From: Chryseobacterium taeanense
GTDB lineage: Bacteria > Bacteroidota > Bacteroidia > Flavobacteriales > Weeksellaceae
Length of the DNA: 64,000 nt
NCBI RefSeq assembly: GCF_900099685.1
Contig: NZ_FNDW01000004.1
Coordinates: forward strand, 124,001 to 188,000
Reading direction: 5' to 3'
The notes beneath the pieces are model-generated. The model saw only the letters and a program-made list of their open reading frames with translations. It did no database searches and was not told where the DNA came from. Each line of letters opens with the position of its first letter. Position 1 is the stretch's first letter. Positions 18,886 through 25,711 of the stretch are shown one piece after another. A program made the translations under genes and the position numbers.

Positions 18886-20566
18886 AATTAAACCTTTTCC
18901 GAAAAATAATTATCCTAAAAAAGGACTTTTAATCAAAGGTTCTTCCCCTCTTGTATGGTTTTCCGAAATGGAAATGCTAGGAATAGATTTAAATGAAGTT
19001 CAGTCTTTTGCGATTCCTTCTGCCGAACCTAATATTTTGTACGGATGTTTTCTGGTTTTTAAAGAGCTGGCTCCGAATGAAATCGGCAAAAATTATTATT
19101 TCCAATGTATTGAAAATAAGTTTTTCATTCCTGAAAATACCATTTTTTATCCAAAAGTAAATCCTGAAGAATGGCAGAATATTGACGCGGAATATCTCAT
19201 AATGCATCCTGAGTTTGGTTTGGTTAAATTAAATGAAGAAATCGACTGGCTTTCGTTAATTCGACATCCAAAAAAATCGGAAGATAAAGTAAGAAAGCCG
19301 GCAAAGGGAGTTCAGATTCCTCAAAAAATCGAGAGCTTCACTGTCGAAATGGATGATGAAAAAATTCTGGAATCTCTTGAAAAGCCTCAAACCGAAGAAG
19401 AATGGATGAAAAATCTTCCGTTTGACATGAAAAAGGTAATGTCCGGAAACAAAAAGGAGATCGAAAAATATTTAAAATATATCGAAAGATATCCTGACAG
19501 AGCAGTGGAACTGGGTGTTCCTCTTGACATTATGGGAACTGCGAGAGGAGACGGTTTCGGGATTTTTAAATTTCGTAATTCGTGGTTAGAAAAACTGTTC
19601 GGCAAAAATAGAGAAGGCAATTTTAGCGGAAAATCTTCCGGAAGAAATTACAGATGGATTTTCTGGATCGTTCTTTTAATGATAGGCTTGTCCAGAGTTT
19701 TTATGAATCTGAATAAGGATGAATCTAAAGAATCGCAACCAACTTCTTCAGGTAAAATTCAGACTCCTGAAAAACCGATGATGAAACCCGTGGTTGCTTA
19801 TCAGTCGGGAGTAACGGATATTGATATGAAGATCGATTCGATGTATGGAAGAAAAAGACAAGACTTAGCTACTGAGAGATTAATGCTTCTTACAGGGAAT
19901 ATTGAAGAAGAAACGTATAAAGAATATCTTAAAAATGGAGGAAGACCAATTGAAAAAATTTCTAAAGAGTCTGATTCTTTAGAAAATAGAATTATAAATG
20001 CAACCGATTCATTAAAGAGAGTTTACCGAAAGAAAATTGTAAAATATCTGGCTCAGAATGAAGGAAGAATCAGAGAGAAAATTAAAGATTCCATTCAAAA
20101 ATCAGGTTCAGGGAAACCTGCCGATGAAGGAGTTGTACAAACCGTTATGAAAAAGAAAGTTATTTTGGTAGAAGATTCTCTCGGAAGACTTTACGGAACA
20201 AAAGAATATCCGCAGGTTCCACCGCCTGTTGCAAGTGTAAATGTTGAAAATAATAATACTGAAGAAAAACACATCTCTTTTTCAGAGATTTTCTGGCTGA
20301 TTGTGGCAATGACGGGCGCTGTGGGATTATATTCATTTATAATTAAAAAGAGATCTTTGAATGTGGGAGGAGAAAATGTTCCCGGTGGAATCAAGATTTT
20401 TTTAATGATCGTTCTGGTTGCTATGCTGGCATATATTTTCTATCCGCTGATTGAAATGTTTGGCTACAACTGGTTTGTGTGGATTCTCATTATCGTTATT
20501 GTATTACTTCTTTACCGTCTTTTCAGTGAAGATAAAACCATTTTAAAATCTGATAAGGATGAATAG
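18875..20566 (+). CDS. Membrane-anchored ternary-system component
   Basis: 563 residues. A soluble N-terminal domain (about 1-150; PLVWFSEMEMLGIDL) and a helical middle precede four hydrophobic segments: about 259-277, then after a charged coiled-coil-like region, 467-489, 506-528 and 530-550. The topology suggests an inner-membrane platform for the MoxR/vWA complex. Overlaps of 11 bases with the vWA gene and 8 bases with the next gene show co-expression. The N-terminal domain probably belongs to one of the bpX families, but I cannot name it. Confidence 0.8.
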   Translation: MELRIKPFPKNNYPKKGLLIKGSSPLVWFSEMEMLGIDLNEVQSFAIPSAEPNILYGCFLVFKELAPNEIGKNYYFQCIENKFFIPENTIFYPKVNPEEWQNIDAEYLIMHPEFGLVKLNEEIDWLSLIRHPKKSEDKVRKPAKGVQIPQKIESFTVEMDDEKILESLEKPQTEEEWMKNLPFDMKKVMSGNKKEIEKYLKYIERYPDRAVELGVPLDIMGTARGDGFGIFKFRNSWLEKLFGKNREGNFSGKSSGRNYRWIFWIVLLMIGLSRVFMNLNKDESKESQPTSSGKIQTPEKPMMKPVVAYQSGVTDIDMKIDSMYGRKRQDLATERLMLLTGNIEEETYKEYLKNGGRPIEKISKESDSLENRIINATDSLKRVYRKKIVKYLAQNEGRIREKIKDSIQKSGSGKPADEGVVQTVMKKKVILVEDSLGRLYGTKEYPQVPPPVASVNVENNNTEEKHISFSEIFWLIVAMTGAVGLYSFIIKKRSLNVGGENVPGGIKIFLMIVLVAMLAYIFYPLIEMFGYNWFVWILIIVIVLLLYRLFSEDKTILKSDKDE

Positions 20567-21578
20567 ACAGAAGTTTACAGAAAAATTTATGGCGGCATTC
20601 GTTATTCTTGCCATCATCAAAATCATAGGTATTCTTGCTCAATTGTTTCATCAGAGTTTTTTGAGCGTTATCGGAACCCTGGTGATTTTTGCGGTTATTA
20701 CGCTCATTATTTTTGGTGTGCTAATGCAGCTGGAAAAGAAAGAAAGGGAAAACAACACTTCAGGGAGAGGGAGAAAAGGAGCCGGGAACTTTTATCTGGA
20801 AGCATCTCTTTTCGATAAGATCAGGAATAAATACGAAGATTTGGCTCAGAAATACATCAGTGAAAAAGATTATAAAAGAGCTGCAAAAGTATATATGAAT
20901 TTACTAAAGGATCATTACCGCGGTGCAAGAACCTTAGAAAAAGGCGGGTTTTATAATGAAGCGGCAGTAATATATCTTAAGAAAGTTAAAAATAAATCTG
21001 ACGCAGCCAGTTGCTATGAGAAAGCAAAACAATACAGAAAAGCAATAGAACTCTACAAAGAACTTGAGCAGAAAGAAAAAGTAGGTGATCTGTACAGAGA
21101 AATAAATGATCTGAAAAATGCAAACATCTATTATCAGATGGTTGTAGACGATTATGTAAACAATAATCAAATGGTAAAAGGAGCTTTGATTTATCGTAAA
21201 AAAATGGACTTGCCTGATGAAGCGCAGAAAATTCTTCTGAAAGGATGGGAAGAAAATCGCGATGCATTCAATTGCCTGAATAATTATTTTGCCAATATTT
21301 TTGATATGAAAAAGCTTGATCTGCAAATTAGAGAACTCTACGAAAAAACTCCTTCGGATAAAAAGATCATGTACCTTGAAGCGATGAAGCACGAATTTAA
21401 AAAAGATCCGAAACTTCAATCGACCACAAGAAACATAGCTTATGAAATTATTGCCGAAAAAGTAGCCACCCATTCGGAAATTGTGAACGAATTAAAACAT
21501 TTCAACCCTGATGATGAGGCGATCCTGAAAGATATTTCGAGGTATAAAACGGGTAGAAATAAGATGTTTAGAAATTAA
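20559..21578 (+). CDS. Membrane protein with TPR-like repeats, last gene of the ternary operon
   Basis: 339 residues. Two membrane segments (about 11-30 and 36-58) are followed by a cytoplasmic helical-repeat domain (about 90-330) with TPR-like units (KDYKRAAKVYMNLLKDHYRGA, FYNEAAVIYLKKVKNKSDAASCYEKAKQYRKAIELYKEL). TPR arrays in such systems are usually interaction surfaces. It ends the overlapping gene run; the following sequence switches to an RNA-rich region. Confidence 0.85.
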   Translation: MNRQKFTEKFMAAFVILAIIKIIGILAQLFHQSFLSVIGTLVIFAVITLIIFGVLMQLEKKERENNTSGRGRKGAGNFYLEASLFDKIRNKYEDLAQKYISEKDYKRAAKVYMNLLKDHYRGARTLEKGGFYNEAAVIYLKKVKNKSDAASCYEKAKQYRKAIELYKELEQKEKVGDLYREINDLKNANIYYQMVVDDYVNNNQMVKGALIYRKKMDLPDEAQKILLKGWEENRDAFNCLNNYFANIFDMKKLDLQIRELYEKTPSDKKIMYLEAMKHEFKKDPKLQSTTRNIAYEIIAEKVATHSEIVNELKHFNPDDEAILKDISRYKTGRNKMFRN

Positions 21579-21627
21579 ATTTGTTTCACATTTTAAAATT
21601 GTAAAATAAAATATTCCTAAAAAGATT

Positions 21628-21635
21628 TATCTTTG
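21628..21635 (+). promoter_or_regulatory. -7 promoter element of a short RNA unit
   Basis: TATCTTTG matches TAnnTTTG. Transcription would start near 21642 and stop at the hairpin at 21810, giving an RNA of about 190 bases. A TTG at 21599 is too far away (26 bases) for a standard -33 element. Confidence 0.5.
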
Positions 21636-21641
21636 CAGCCA

Positions 21642-21837
21642 TAAAATTATGACAATACAAAGAGCACATATCAGTTTAAATCTATGCGATCGCCCTTTAC
21701 TAAAGGGATCGTTTGGATATGAATGGATGATATCTTATGAGGCGAAATGTGCTTGCTTTGAAAATTATTTACAATAATCTCGTAAAAAATAAATCAAAAT
21801 ATTGCAGAAACGCCTCGATAATCGGGGCGTTTTTTGT
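21642..21837 (+). ncRNA. Candidate structured small RNA (possible 42-residue ORF inside)
   Basis: The unit lies between a good -7 element and a strong terminator. CAAAGAGCACAT (21658-21669) pairs with ATGTGCT-TG-CTTTG (21747-21760), enclosing a second strong hairpin, CGAT-CG-CCCTTT-ACT-AAAGGG-ATCG (21687-21711). That shape suggests a functional RNA. A 42-codon frame (21649-21777, starting MTIQRAHISLNLCDRP) spans the same bases, and I cannot exclude that it is translated. I do not recognise either. Confidence 0.5.
21810..21837 (+). terminator. Intrinsic terminator
   Basis: ACGCCTCGA and TCGGGGCGT form a 9-base stem with loop TAA, followed by a T run. Confidence 0.85.
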
Positions 21838-22161
21838 GTTTTTAAGCAAGGAATTATTTAGAATGAAAAAAAATAACCATAAAATTGAAAATTATTTAAT
21901 AACAAATGAACAATCAATAAGAAAATAAAGCGTGATAAGTAGCCCGGTGAGAGACAGTCATTTAGGTATTTAAGACATCTGCAAAATATTGCGGACGGAA
22001 ATTTCTTATTCTAAATTTTAATTGTAAATATTTGATTTTCAGTATTTTAAATTAAAAATAAATTTGCGAGTTAAAAAATTTCATCCTTACTTTGCAACCG
22101 AAAATTGAAAGCAACAGGTTTTCAAGCCTTTCAAAAACTTTTTTAAAACAAGAAAAATAAA

Positions 22162-22299
22162 ATGAAGCAATTTAATAACATATCTAATCCACATTCAAGA
22201 TTACACGGACAGGAGCCGATGGGACAGGATTATGCTTGTATTATTCTTCTTGATAGTGAATTTTTGGATAAAAGGTGCTTATATACATGGGTCAGCTAA
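22162..22299 (+). CDS. Possible 45-residue peptide in the RNA island
   Basis: A short frame (MKQFNNISNPHSRLHGQEPM...) lies about 70 bases after a TTACTTTG promoter-like element (about 22091) and is closed by a terminator hairpin at 22321. It has no homology I know and no membrane segment. Its placement as promoter, short frame, terminator mirrors the unit at 21642. It could equally be a non-coding RNA. Confidence 0.35.
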   Translation: MKQFNNISNPHSRLHGQEPMGQDYACIILLDSEFLDKRCLYTWVS

Positions 22300-22320
22300 T
22301 GTAGCGACACGTCAAAATAT

Positions 22321-22353
22321 ATAAAGCGCCTCCCAAAAAGAGGCGCTTTTTTT
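22321..22353 (+). terminator. Intrinsic terminator just ahead of the tRNA array
   Basis: AAAGCGCCTC and GAGGCGCTTT form a 10-base stem around CCAAAAA with a T run. The first tRNA begins about 3 bases later, so the hairpin may also serve as a processing site for a read-through transcript. Confidence 0.85.
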
Positions 22354-22355
22354 AT

Positions 22356-22427
22356 GGTTTCTCTAGCTTATTGGTAAAGCGCCGGTTTGTGGCACCGGAG
22401 AACAGGGTTCGATTCCCGGAGATACCT
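22356..22427 (+). tRNA. tRNA-His (GTG), divergent
   Basis: The anticodon stem CCGGT/ACCGG encloses loop TTGTGGC with anticodon GTG. The T loop TTCGATT and D arm (GCTT...AAGC, GGTAA) are present. The acceptor GGTTTCT/AGATACC has a T-T mismatch and the T stem an A-G mismatch, and the usual G-1:C73 pair cannot be placed without breaking the T stem. CCA is not encoded. Confidence 0.75.
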
Positions 22428-22432
22428 AAAAA

Positions 22433-22507
22433 TGTGAATGGTCAATGGTGAAGTTTACTTCGCAAGTGAATTTAAAAATTGACGAGCAAAACGAATTGAC
22501 AATTGTA
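22433..22507. repeat. Inverted-repeat element, GTCAATGG family
   Basis: Carries GTGAATGGTCAATGGTGAAG at the left and ATTGACGAGCAAAACGAATT, TTGACAATTG at the right. It separates tRNA-His from tRNA-Asp and is nearly the same as the element at 22728. Confidence 0.65.
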
Positions 22508-22510
22508 AAA

Positions 22511-22581
22511 GGTCTATTGAGGTAATGGTAACCTTCCCGACTGTCTCTCGGGCACTGCGGGTTCGATTCCCGCATAGATCG
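22511..22581 (+). tRNA. tRNA-Asp (GTC), unusual position 37
   Basis: Acceptor GGTCTAT/ATAGATC, D stem AGGT/ACCT, anticodon stem CCCGA/TCGGG with loop CTGTCTC (anticodon GTC) and T arm GCGGG-TTCGATT-CCCGC all pair. Discriminator G73 fits Asp. Position 37 is T, where nearly all tRNAs have a purine, and the variable loop is 4 bases. No CCA is encoded. Confidence 0.85.
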
Positions 22582-22645
22582 CAAAGATTCACGGGAAATT
22601 TCTGATCCGACTGTCTCTCGGAGAAGATTTTTAAAGTGAATCTGC
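22581..22645 (+). ncRNA. tRNA-like element with duplicated Asp anticodon arm
   Basis: AGATTCAC (22585-22592) and GTGAATCT (22636-22643) form an 8-base acceptor-like stem. Inside, CCGACTGTCTCTCGG (22607-22621) repeats exactly the anticodon arm of the adjoining tRNA-Asp, extended by TTCT/AGAA pairing. There is no T arm and no normal D arm. It reads as a truncated tRNA-Asp or an anticodon-arm mimic. Confidence 0.6.
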
Positions 22646-22649
22646 AAAA

Positions 22650-22721
22650 CTGGAAAGATAACGGTGGTTGTTTACCCGTCTTGGACGCGGGAGGTCGCAA
22701 GTTCGAATCTTGCTTTCCAGA
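22650..22721 (+). tRNA. tRNA-Pro (TGG), divergent
   Basis: Acceptor CTGGAAA/TTTCCAG, anticodon stem CCCGT/GCGGG with loop CTTGGAC (anticodon TGG) and T arm GCAAG-TTCGAAT-CTTGC pair well. The D arm is weak (three pairs, 7-base loop) and position 8 is G instead of the near-universal T. No CCA is encoded. Confidence 0.8.
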
Positions 22722-22727
22722 CGAAAA

Positions 22728-22789
22728 GTGAATAGTCAACAGTGAATTAAAAATTGACGAGCAAAGCGAATTGACAATTCACTATTCAT
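22728..22789. repeat. Inverted-repeat element, GTCAATGG family
   Basis: GTGAATAGTCAACAGTGAAT at the left and ATTCACTATTCAT at the right surround ATTGACGAGCAAAGCGAATT. It follows tRNA-Pro. Confidence 0.65.
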
Positions 22790-22817
22790 ACTAAGTTAAT
22801 TGTTTCAAGAAGAGAAA

Positions 22818-22888
22818 AAGAAAAGGTTTGTCGAGAGAAGAAGATCTTTATGCCAAAAACACGATATAATATAGACAAATTTTTTCTT
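22818..22888 (+). ncRNA. Structured RNA element, copy 1 (most diverged)
   Basis: AAGAAAAGGTTTGTC (22818-22832) pairs with GACAAATTTTTTCTT (22874-22888) over 15 positions, two of them G-T. The loop holds AGAAGATCTTTATGCCAAAAAC, a diverged version of the AGAAGTTCTTATATCAAAC motif of the two later copies. Confidence 0.5.
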
Positions 22889-22951
22889 AACTCACTTTGA
22901 GACTGGAAGATTGGATGATGGAAGTTTTAAACATAATATAAATTTTTAGAT

Positions 22952-23014
22952 AAAATAAAGTTTGTCAAAGCGCAGAAGTTCTTATATCAAACAAAATTAA
23001 GACAGGCTTTATTT
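22952..23014 (+). ncRNA. Structured RNA element, copy 2
   Basis: AAATAAAGTTTGTC pairs with GACAGGCTTTATTT over 14 positions including two G-T pairs. The loop AAAGCGCAGAAGTTCTTATA...ACAAAATTAA is almost identical to that of copy 3. The outer stem differs from copy 3 on both sides in a compensatory way. Confidence 0.65.
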
Positions 23015-23090
23015 TTTGATTAGAAGTTAGATGTTAGAAATTAGAGATGAAGTATTATCTAAAAACCATCAACCAATTACAAAAAAAAAC

Positions 23091-23172
23091 GATGGTTCGC
23101 CGAAGTGGAAGAGTCGGGGCGGTCTGCAAAACCGTTGCGTAAGCTGAGTGGGTTTGACTCCCACAACCATCT
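23091..23172 (+). tRNA. tRNA-Cys (GCA) with long variable region
   Basis: Acceptor GATGGTT/AACCATC, D stem CCGA/TCGG, anticodon stem GCGGT/ACCGT with loop CTGCAAA (anticodon GCA) and discriminator T73, the Cys identity base. The variable region is 12 bases (TGCGTAAGCTGA) instead of 4-5, and the T loop is TTTGACT, so C56 is replaced by T. No CCA is encoded. Confidence 0.82.
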
Positions 23173-23198
23173 CAAATAACTAAAATGAGATTAGTTCC

Positions 23199-23273
23199 GA
23201 AGAAAAGGTAAAGTCTGTCAAAGCGCAGAAGTTCTTATATCAAACAAAAATTAAGACAGGCTTTGTTTTCTTC
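23199..23273 (+). ncRNA. Structured RNA element, copy 3
   Basis: GAAGAAAA-GGT-AAAGTCTGTC pairs with GACAGGCTTTG-TTTTCTTC, a longer stem than in copy 2 but enclosing the same loop (one extra A). The loop is conserved while the stem varies with pairing kept, as expected of an RNA under structural selection. Confidence 0.65.
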
Positions 23274-23326
23274 AAAAAAATGAGAAAGGGTAATGATATA
23301 GAAATATCAATTATAATTAATAAAAC

Positions 23327-23399
23327 TGATTCATAGTGTAATTGGTCAGCACACAAGACTTTGACTCTTGTTGTTCAGGTTCGAATCCTGATGAATCAA
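23327..23399 (+). tRNA. tRNA-Gln (TTG)
   Basis: Acceptor TGATTCA/TGAATCA, T8-A9 present, anticodon stem CAAGA/TCTTG with loop CTTTGAC (anticodon TTG) and T arm TCAGG-TTCGAAT-CCTGA all pair. No CCA is encoded. This is one of the two most regular tRNAs in the array. Confidence 0.88.
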
Positions 23400-23408
23400 C
23401 AAAAAACT

Positions 23409-23479
23409 ACTCCGATGTTGTAATGGTAGCATCTCAGTCTCCAAAACTGGGGGTATTGGTTCGAGTCCGATTCGGAGTG
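23409..23479 (+). tRNA. tRNA-Trp (CCA)
   Basis: Acceptor ACTCCGA/TCGGAGT, anticodon stem TCAGT/ACTGG with loop CTCCAAA (anticodon CCA), T arm ATTGG-TTCGAGT-CCGAT and discriminator G73 fit tRNA-Trp. It lies 9 bases after tRNA-Gln, so the two are probably cut from one transcript. Confidence 0.88.
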
Positions 23480-23565
23480 CAGTAAATAATACATAGTTTA
23501 GAAAATAACATATTTAAAATCATTTATGAATTATAAAAAATATAAAACTTAAAAAATGTAAAAAA

Positions 23566-24051
23566 ATGGAAACGCAACAACAAACATGGCAGAATATGAG
23601 CGGAAAAATCTTCCGAAACTCCATCACGCAGCTGGTAGAAGAAGCCATCATCCGCGAACAGGCTAATGGTCATCGACTTAAAGTATGTGTGGGTTCAGAC
23701 TCTCACGTTTACGGGAATGCCATTAATTATGCTACGGCAGTTGTCTTTATCCGTGAAGGAAAAGGAGCGTTTACCTTTATCAGAAAAGAAAGAGAAATAC
23801 AGAGTATCAGTATCAAAGAGCGTATGCTGAACGAAGTAAATAAATCTGTGGAAATTGCATATGCCATCTGCCATGTGCTGGATGCTTACGGGATAGAAAT
23901 GGAGGTACACGCAGACATAAACACCGATCCGGATTTTAAATCCAACGTCGCTTTGAAAGACGCTATGGGATACATTCTGGGAATGGGATATGTGTTTAAA
24001 GCAAAACCATATGCATTTGCAAGTTCCAATTGTGCTGATATGATGGTGTAA
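23566..24051 (+). CDS. YkuK-type ribonuclease H-like protein (DUF458)
   Basis: 161 residues. The RNase H-like core is seen in KVCVGSDSHVYG, where the first strand carries the acidic residue, then AVVFIREGKG, an Asp in EVHADINTDPDFKSN and the C-terminal AFASSNCADMMV. DUF458/YkuK proteins have this fold but no proven substrate; RNA processing is a reasonable guess. It lies 87 bases after tRNA-Trp on the same strand and ahead of a DEDDh exonuclease, which suggests a role in handling the tRNA-island transcripts. Confidence 0.85.
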   Translation: METQQQTWQNMSGKIFRNSITQLVEEAIIREQANGHRLKVCVGSDSHVYGNAINYATAVVFIREGKGAFTFIRKEREIQSISIKERMLNEVNKSVEIAYAICHVLDAYGIEMEVHADINTDPDFKSNVALKDAMGYILGMGYVFKAKPYAFASSNCADMMV

Positions 24052-24153
24052 TAAATTTAGCAGGAAGCAGGAGGTAGAAGGATGGAAGTTTTTGAAATGG
24101 ATATAAACTTCCAGCTTACATCATCAGACTTCAAACTTTAAAATTTTAAACAA

Positions 24154-24702
24154 ATGAAAACAACAGAAAATATATTAATTATAGACCTTGAAGCGACTTG
24201 CTGGAATGACCGGCCGCCAAGAGGTCAGGAAAGTGAAATTATTGAAATCGGAGTTTGCATCATGAATGCAGAGACCGGAAAGATTTCACAGAATGAGGGC
24301 ATTTTAGTGAAACCGCAATTTTCAAAAGTAAGTCCGTTTTGTACGGAACTGACTTCCATTACTCAGCAAATGCTGGATGATGAAGGCATTCTGCTTGAAG
24401 ATGCTTTGGATATTCTCCGAGCAGAATATGATTCAGAAAATCTCACCTGGGCAAGCTATGGAAACTATGATCTGAATATGCTTCAAAATCAGGCAAGACG
24501 ATTCAGGGTAGATTATCCGTTAAGTAACGACCACATCAACGTGAAAACATTATTCGGTGAGTTACATCCAACCGTTAGGAAAAGTGTAGGGATGGCAAGA
24601 GCGTTAAGCGAACTGAATCTTACGCTTGAAGGAACCCATCACAGAGGCGTAGATGATGCCAAGAACATTGCGAAGATTCTGCATTGGTGTTTACAGCAAT
24701 AA
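24154..24702 (+). CDS. DEDDh 3'-5' exonuclease, KapD/ERI-1-like
   Basis: 182 residues forming one exonuclease domain. Exo I is IIDLEATCW (D, E), Exo II is WASYGNYDLNML with the Asp, and Exo III is HHRGVDDAKNIAKIL (H, D), which makes it DEDDh. The CWNDRPPRGQESEIIEIG stretch is typical of the KapD/ERI-1 group of small RNA- or DNA-trimming enzymes. Single-strand 3' trimming is the known activity; tRNA or small-RNA 3' trimming is an inference from its location after the tRNA array. Confidence 0.88.
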   Translation: MKTTENILIIDLEATCWNDRPPRGQESEIIEIGVCIMNAETGKISQNEGILVKPQFSKVSPFCTELTSITQQMLDDEGILLEDALDILRAEYDSENLTWASYGNYDLNMLQNQARRFRVDYPLSNDHINVKTLFGELHPTVRKSVGMARALSELNLTLEGTHHRGVDDAKNIAKILHWCLQQ

Positions 24703-24807
24703 TTTTTAAAAAAGATACAAGTAACCGCAAGGCTGATGTAAGAAGACAAAGTGTTCTTGAAGCTGAAAGAGATTTTCGCAAAATAAAAACTAATAACTGT
24801 CTTTATA

Positions 24808-24850
24808 GATCCAGGCTTTGCTTTAGCAAAGTCCGGATCACCTTTTTTTT
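24808..24850. terminator. Bidirectional terminator between convergent genes
   Basis: GATCCAGGCTTTGC and GCAAAGTCCGGATC form a long stem with loop TTTA, followed on the plus strand by eight T. It separates the exonuclease gene from the leftward VOC gene. Confidence 0.85.
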
Positions 24851-24854
24851 CCAC

Positions 24855-25304
24855 TTATGATATTTTTTCCAGCCATTCTTCATAAGAAAGTATGCCCCAT
24901 TCAGATTGTCCTTCACCTTCTAAGACAGAAATAAATTCAAGCTGATTACCGTCCGGATCATTAAAATAAATCGCCAAAGCCGGCATCCATGAAAAAACCA
25001 TAGGCTTTTCGATTCCATCTTTTAAGAAATTATAAGGTTTCAGATTTTTCTTTTTCAGAAAATCAACGGAATAATTCAGAATGTCTTCTTTATCTGCCGT
25101 AAAAGCAAAATGTCTTGTCTGTAGATTTTCTTTCTGTTCCCAAAGCCCTAGCATTGATTCTTTATTTTTGCCGATCCATAAAAATGCAATCGGGCGTGTC
25201 TTATCTCTGTGTGCCAATTCTAATCCTAAAACTTCAGTGTAAAATTGTATGCCTTTTTCAAGATCACTTACCTGAATATGAGTTTCATATAATCCTTTAA
25301 TCAT
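24855..25304 (-). CDS. VOC-family (glyoxalase/dioxygenase fold) protein
   Basis: 149 residues with two betaalphabetabetabeta modules: ETHIQVSDLEKGIQFYTEVLGLEL at the N-terminus and the C-terminal AIYFNDPDGNQLEFISVLEGE, with the FNDPDGNxLE signature and a metal-ligand Glu. The N-terminal His could be another ligand. VOC proteins include glyoxalases, dioxygenases and fosfomycin-resistance enzymes, and this one cannot be assigned further. It stands alone. Confidence 0.85.
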   Translation of the reverse strand: MIKGLYETHIQVSDLEKGIQFYTEVLGLELAHRDKTRPIAFLWIGKNKESMLGLWEQKENLQTRHFAFTADKEDILNYSVDFLKKKNLKPYNFLKDGIEKPMVFSWMPALAIYFNDPDGNQLEFISVLEGEGQSEWGILSYEEWLEKIS

Positions 25305-25711
25305 GATATAAATTTTAATAGGTCAAAGCTATGAAAAGCCTTTTCTAAAACTTATGACTGCTGATTTTTTTAGGTAAAACGTCTCATAGATAGAGTTTAT
25401 AGGTTATAAAGTCGTTAAGATTTTTAAAAGACGTACATTAATTTTCTGTACGCTTTATAATATCATGAAAGTTTTAGCTTAATCAGATAAAAACATATTT
25501 GTGTGCTGTTATTTCGAATTTTATAGCGACATCAAAATTATACAAAGTCATAAAAAAATATTAAAAACTCCGACAACTTTTACACATTAATTTAAAAATT
25601 TTATCTTTGGATTAAATTGAAATCAGAAGAAGAATTGATGATAAGAATTATAGTAACTTACTAAGCATCTTTTTCAAGAATAAAGCTAAGCAGAACTTTA
25701 ACTAAACCATT
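25305..25711. promoter_or_regulatory. Upstream region of the Ter operon
   Basis: 407 bases between divergent genes. It holds a small perfect inverted repeat (CGTACA...TGTACG, about 25432-25454) and a -7 element TATCTTTG at 25602-25609, roughly 100 bases ahead of the TTG start of the HAD gene. No coding sequence is seen. The long leader leaves room for control of the Ter module. Confidence 0.5.

Noticed and set aside
21737..21928. 63-codon frame in the RNA island
   Set aside because: It crosses the terminator hairpin at 21810 and has no protein-like composition.
22426..22739. Minus-strand frames of 73 and 94 codons
   Set aside because: They are antisense to tRNA-Asp, the tRNA-like element and tRNA-Pro, and are produced by those RNA genes.
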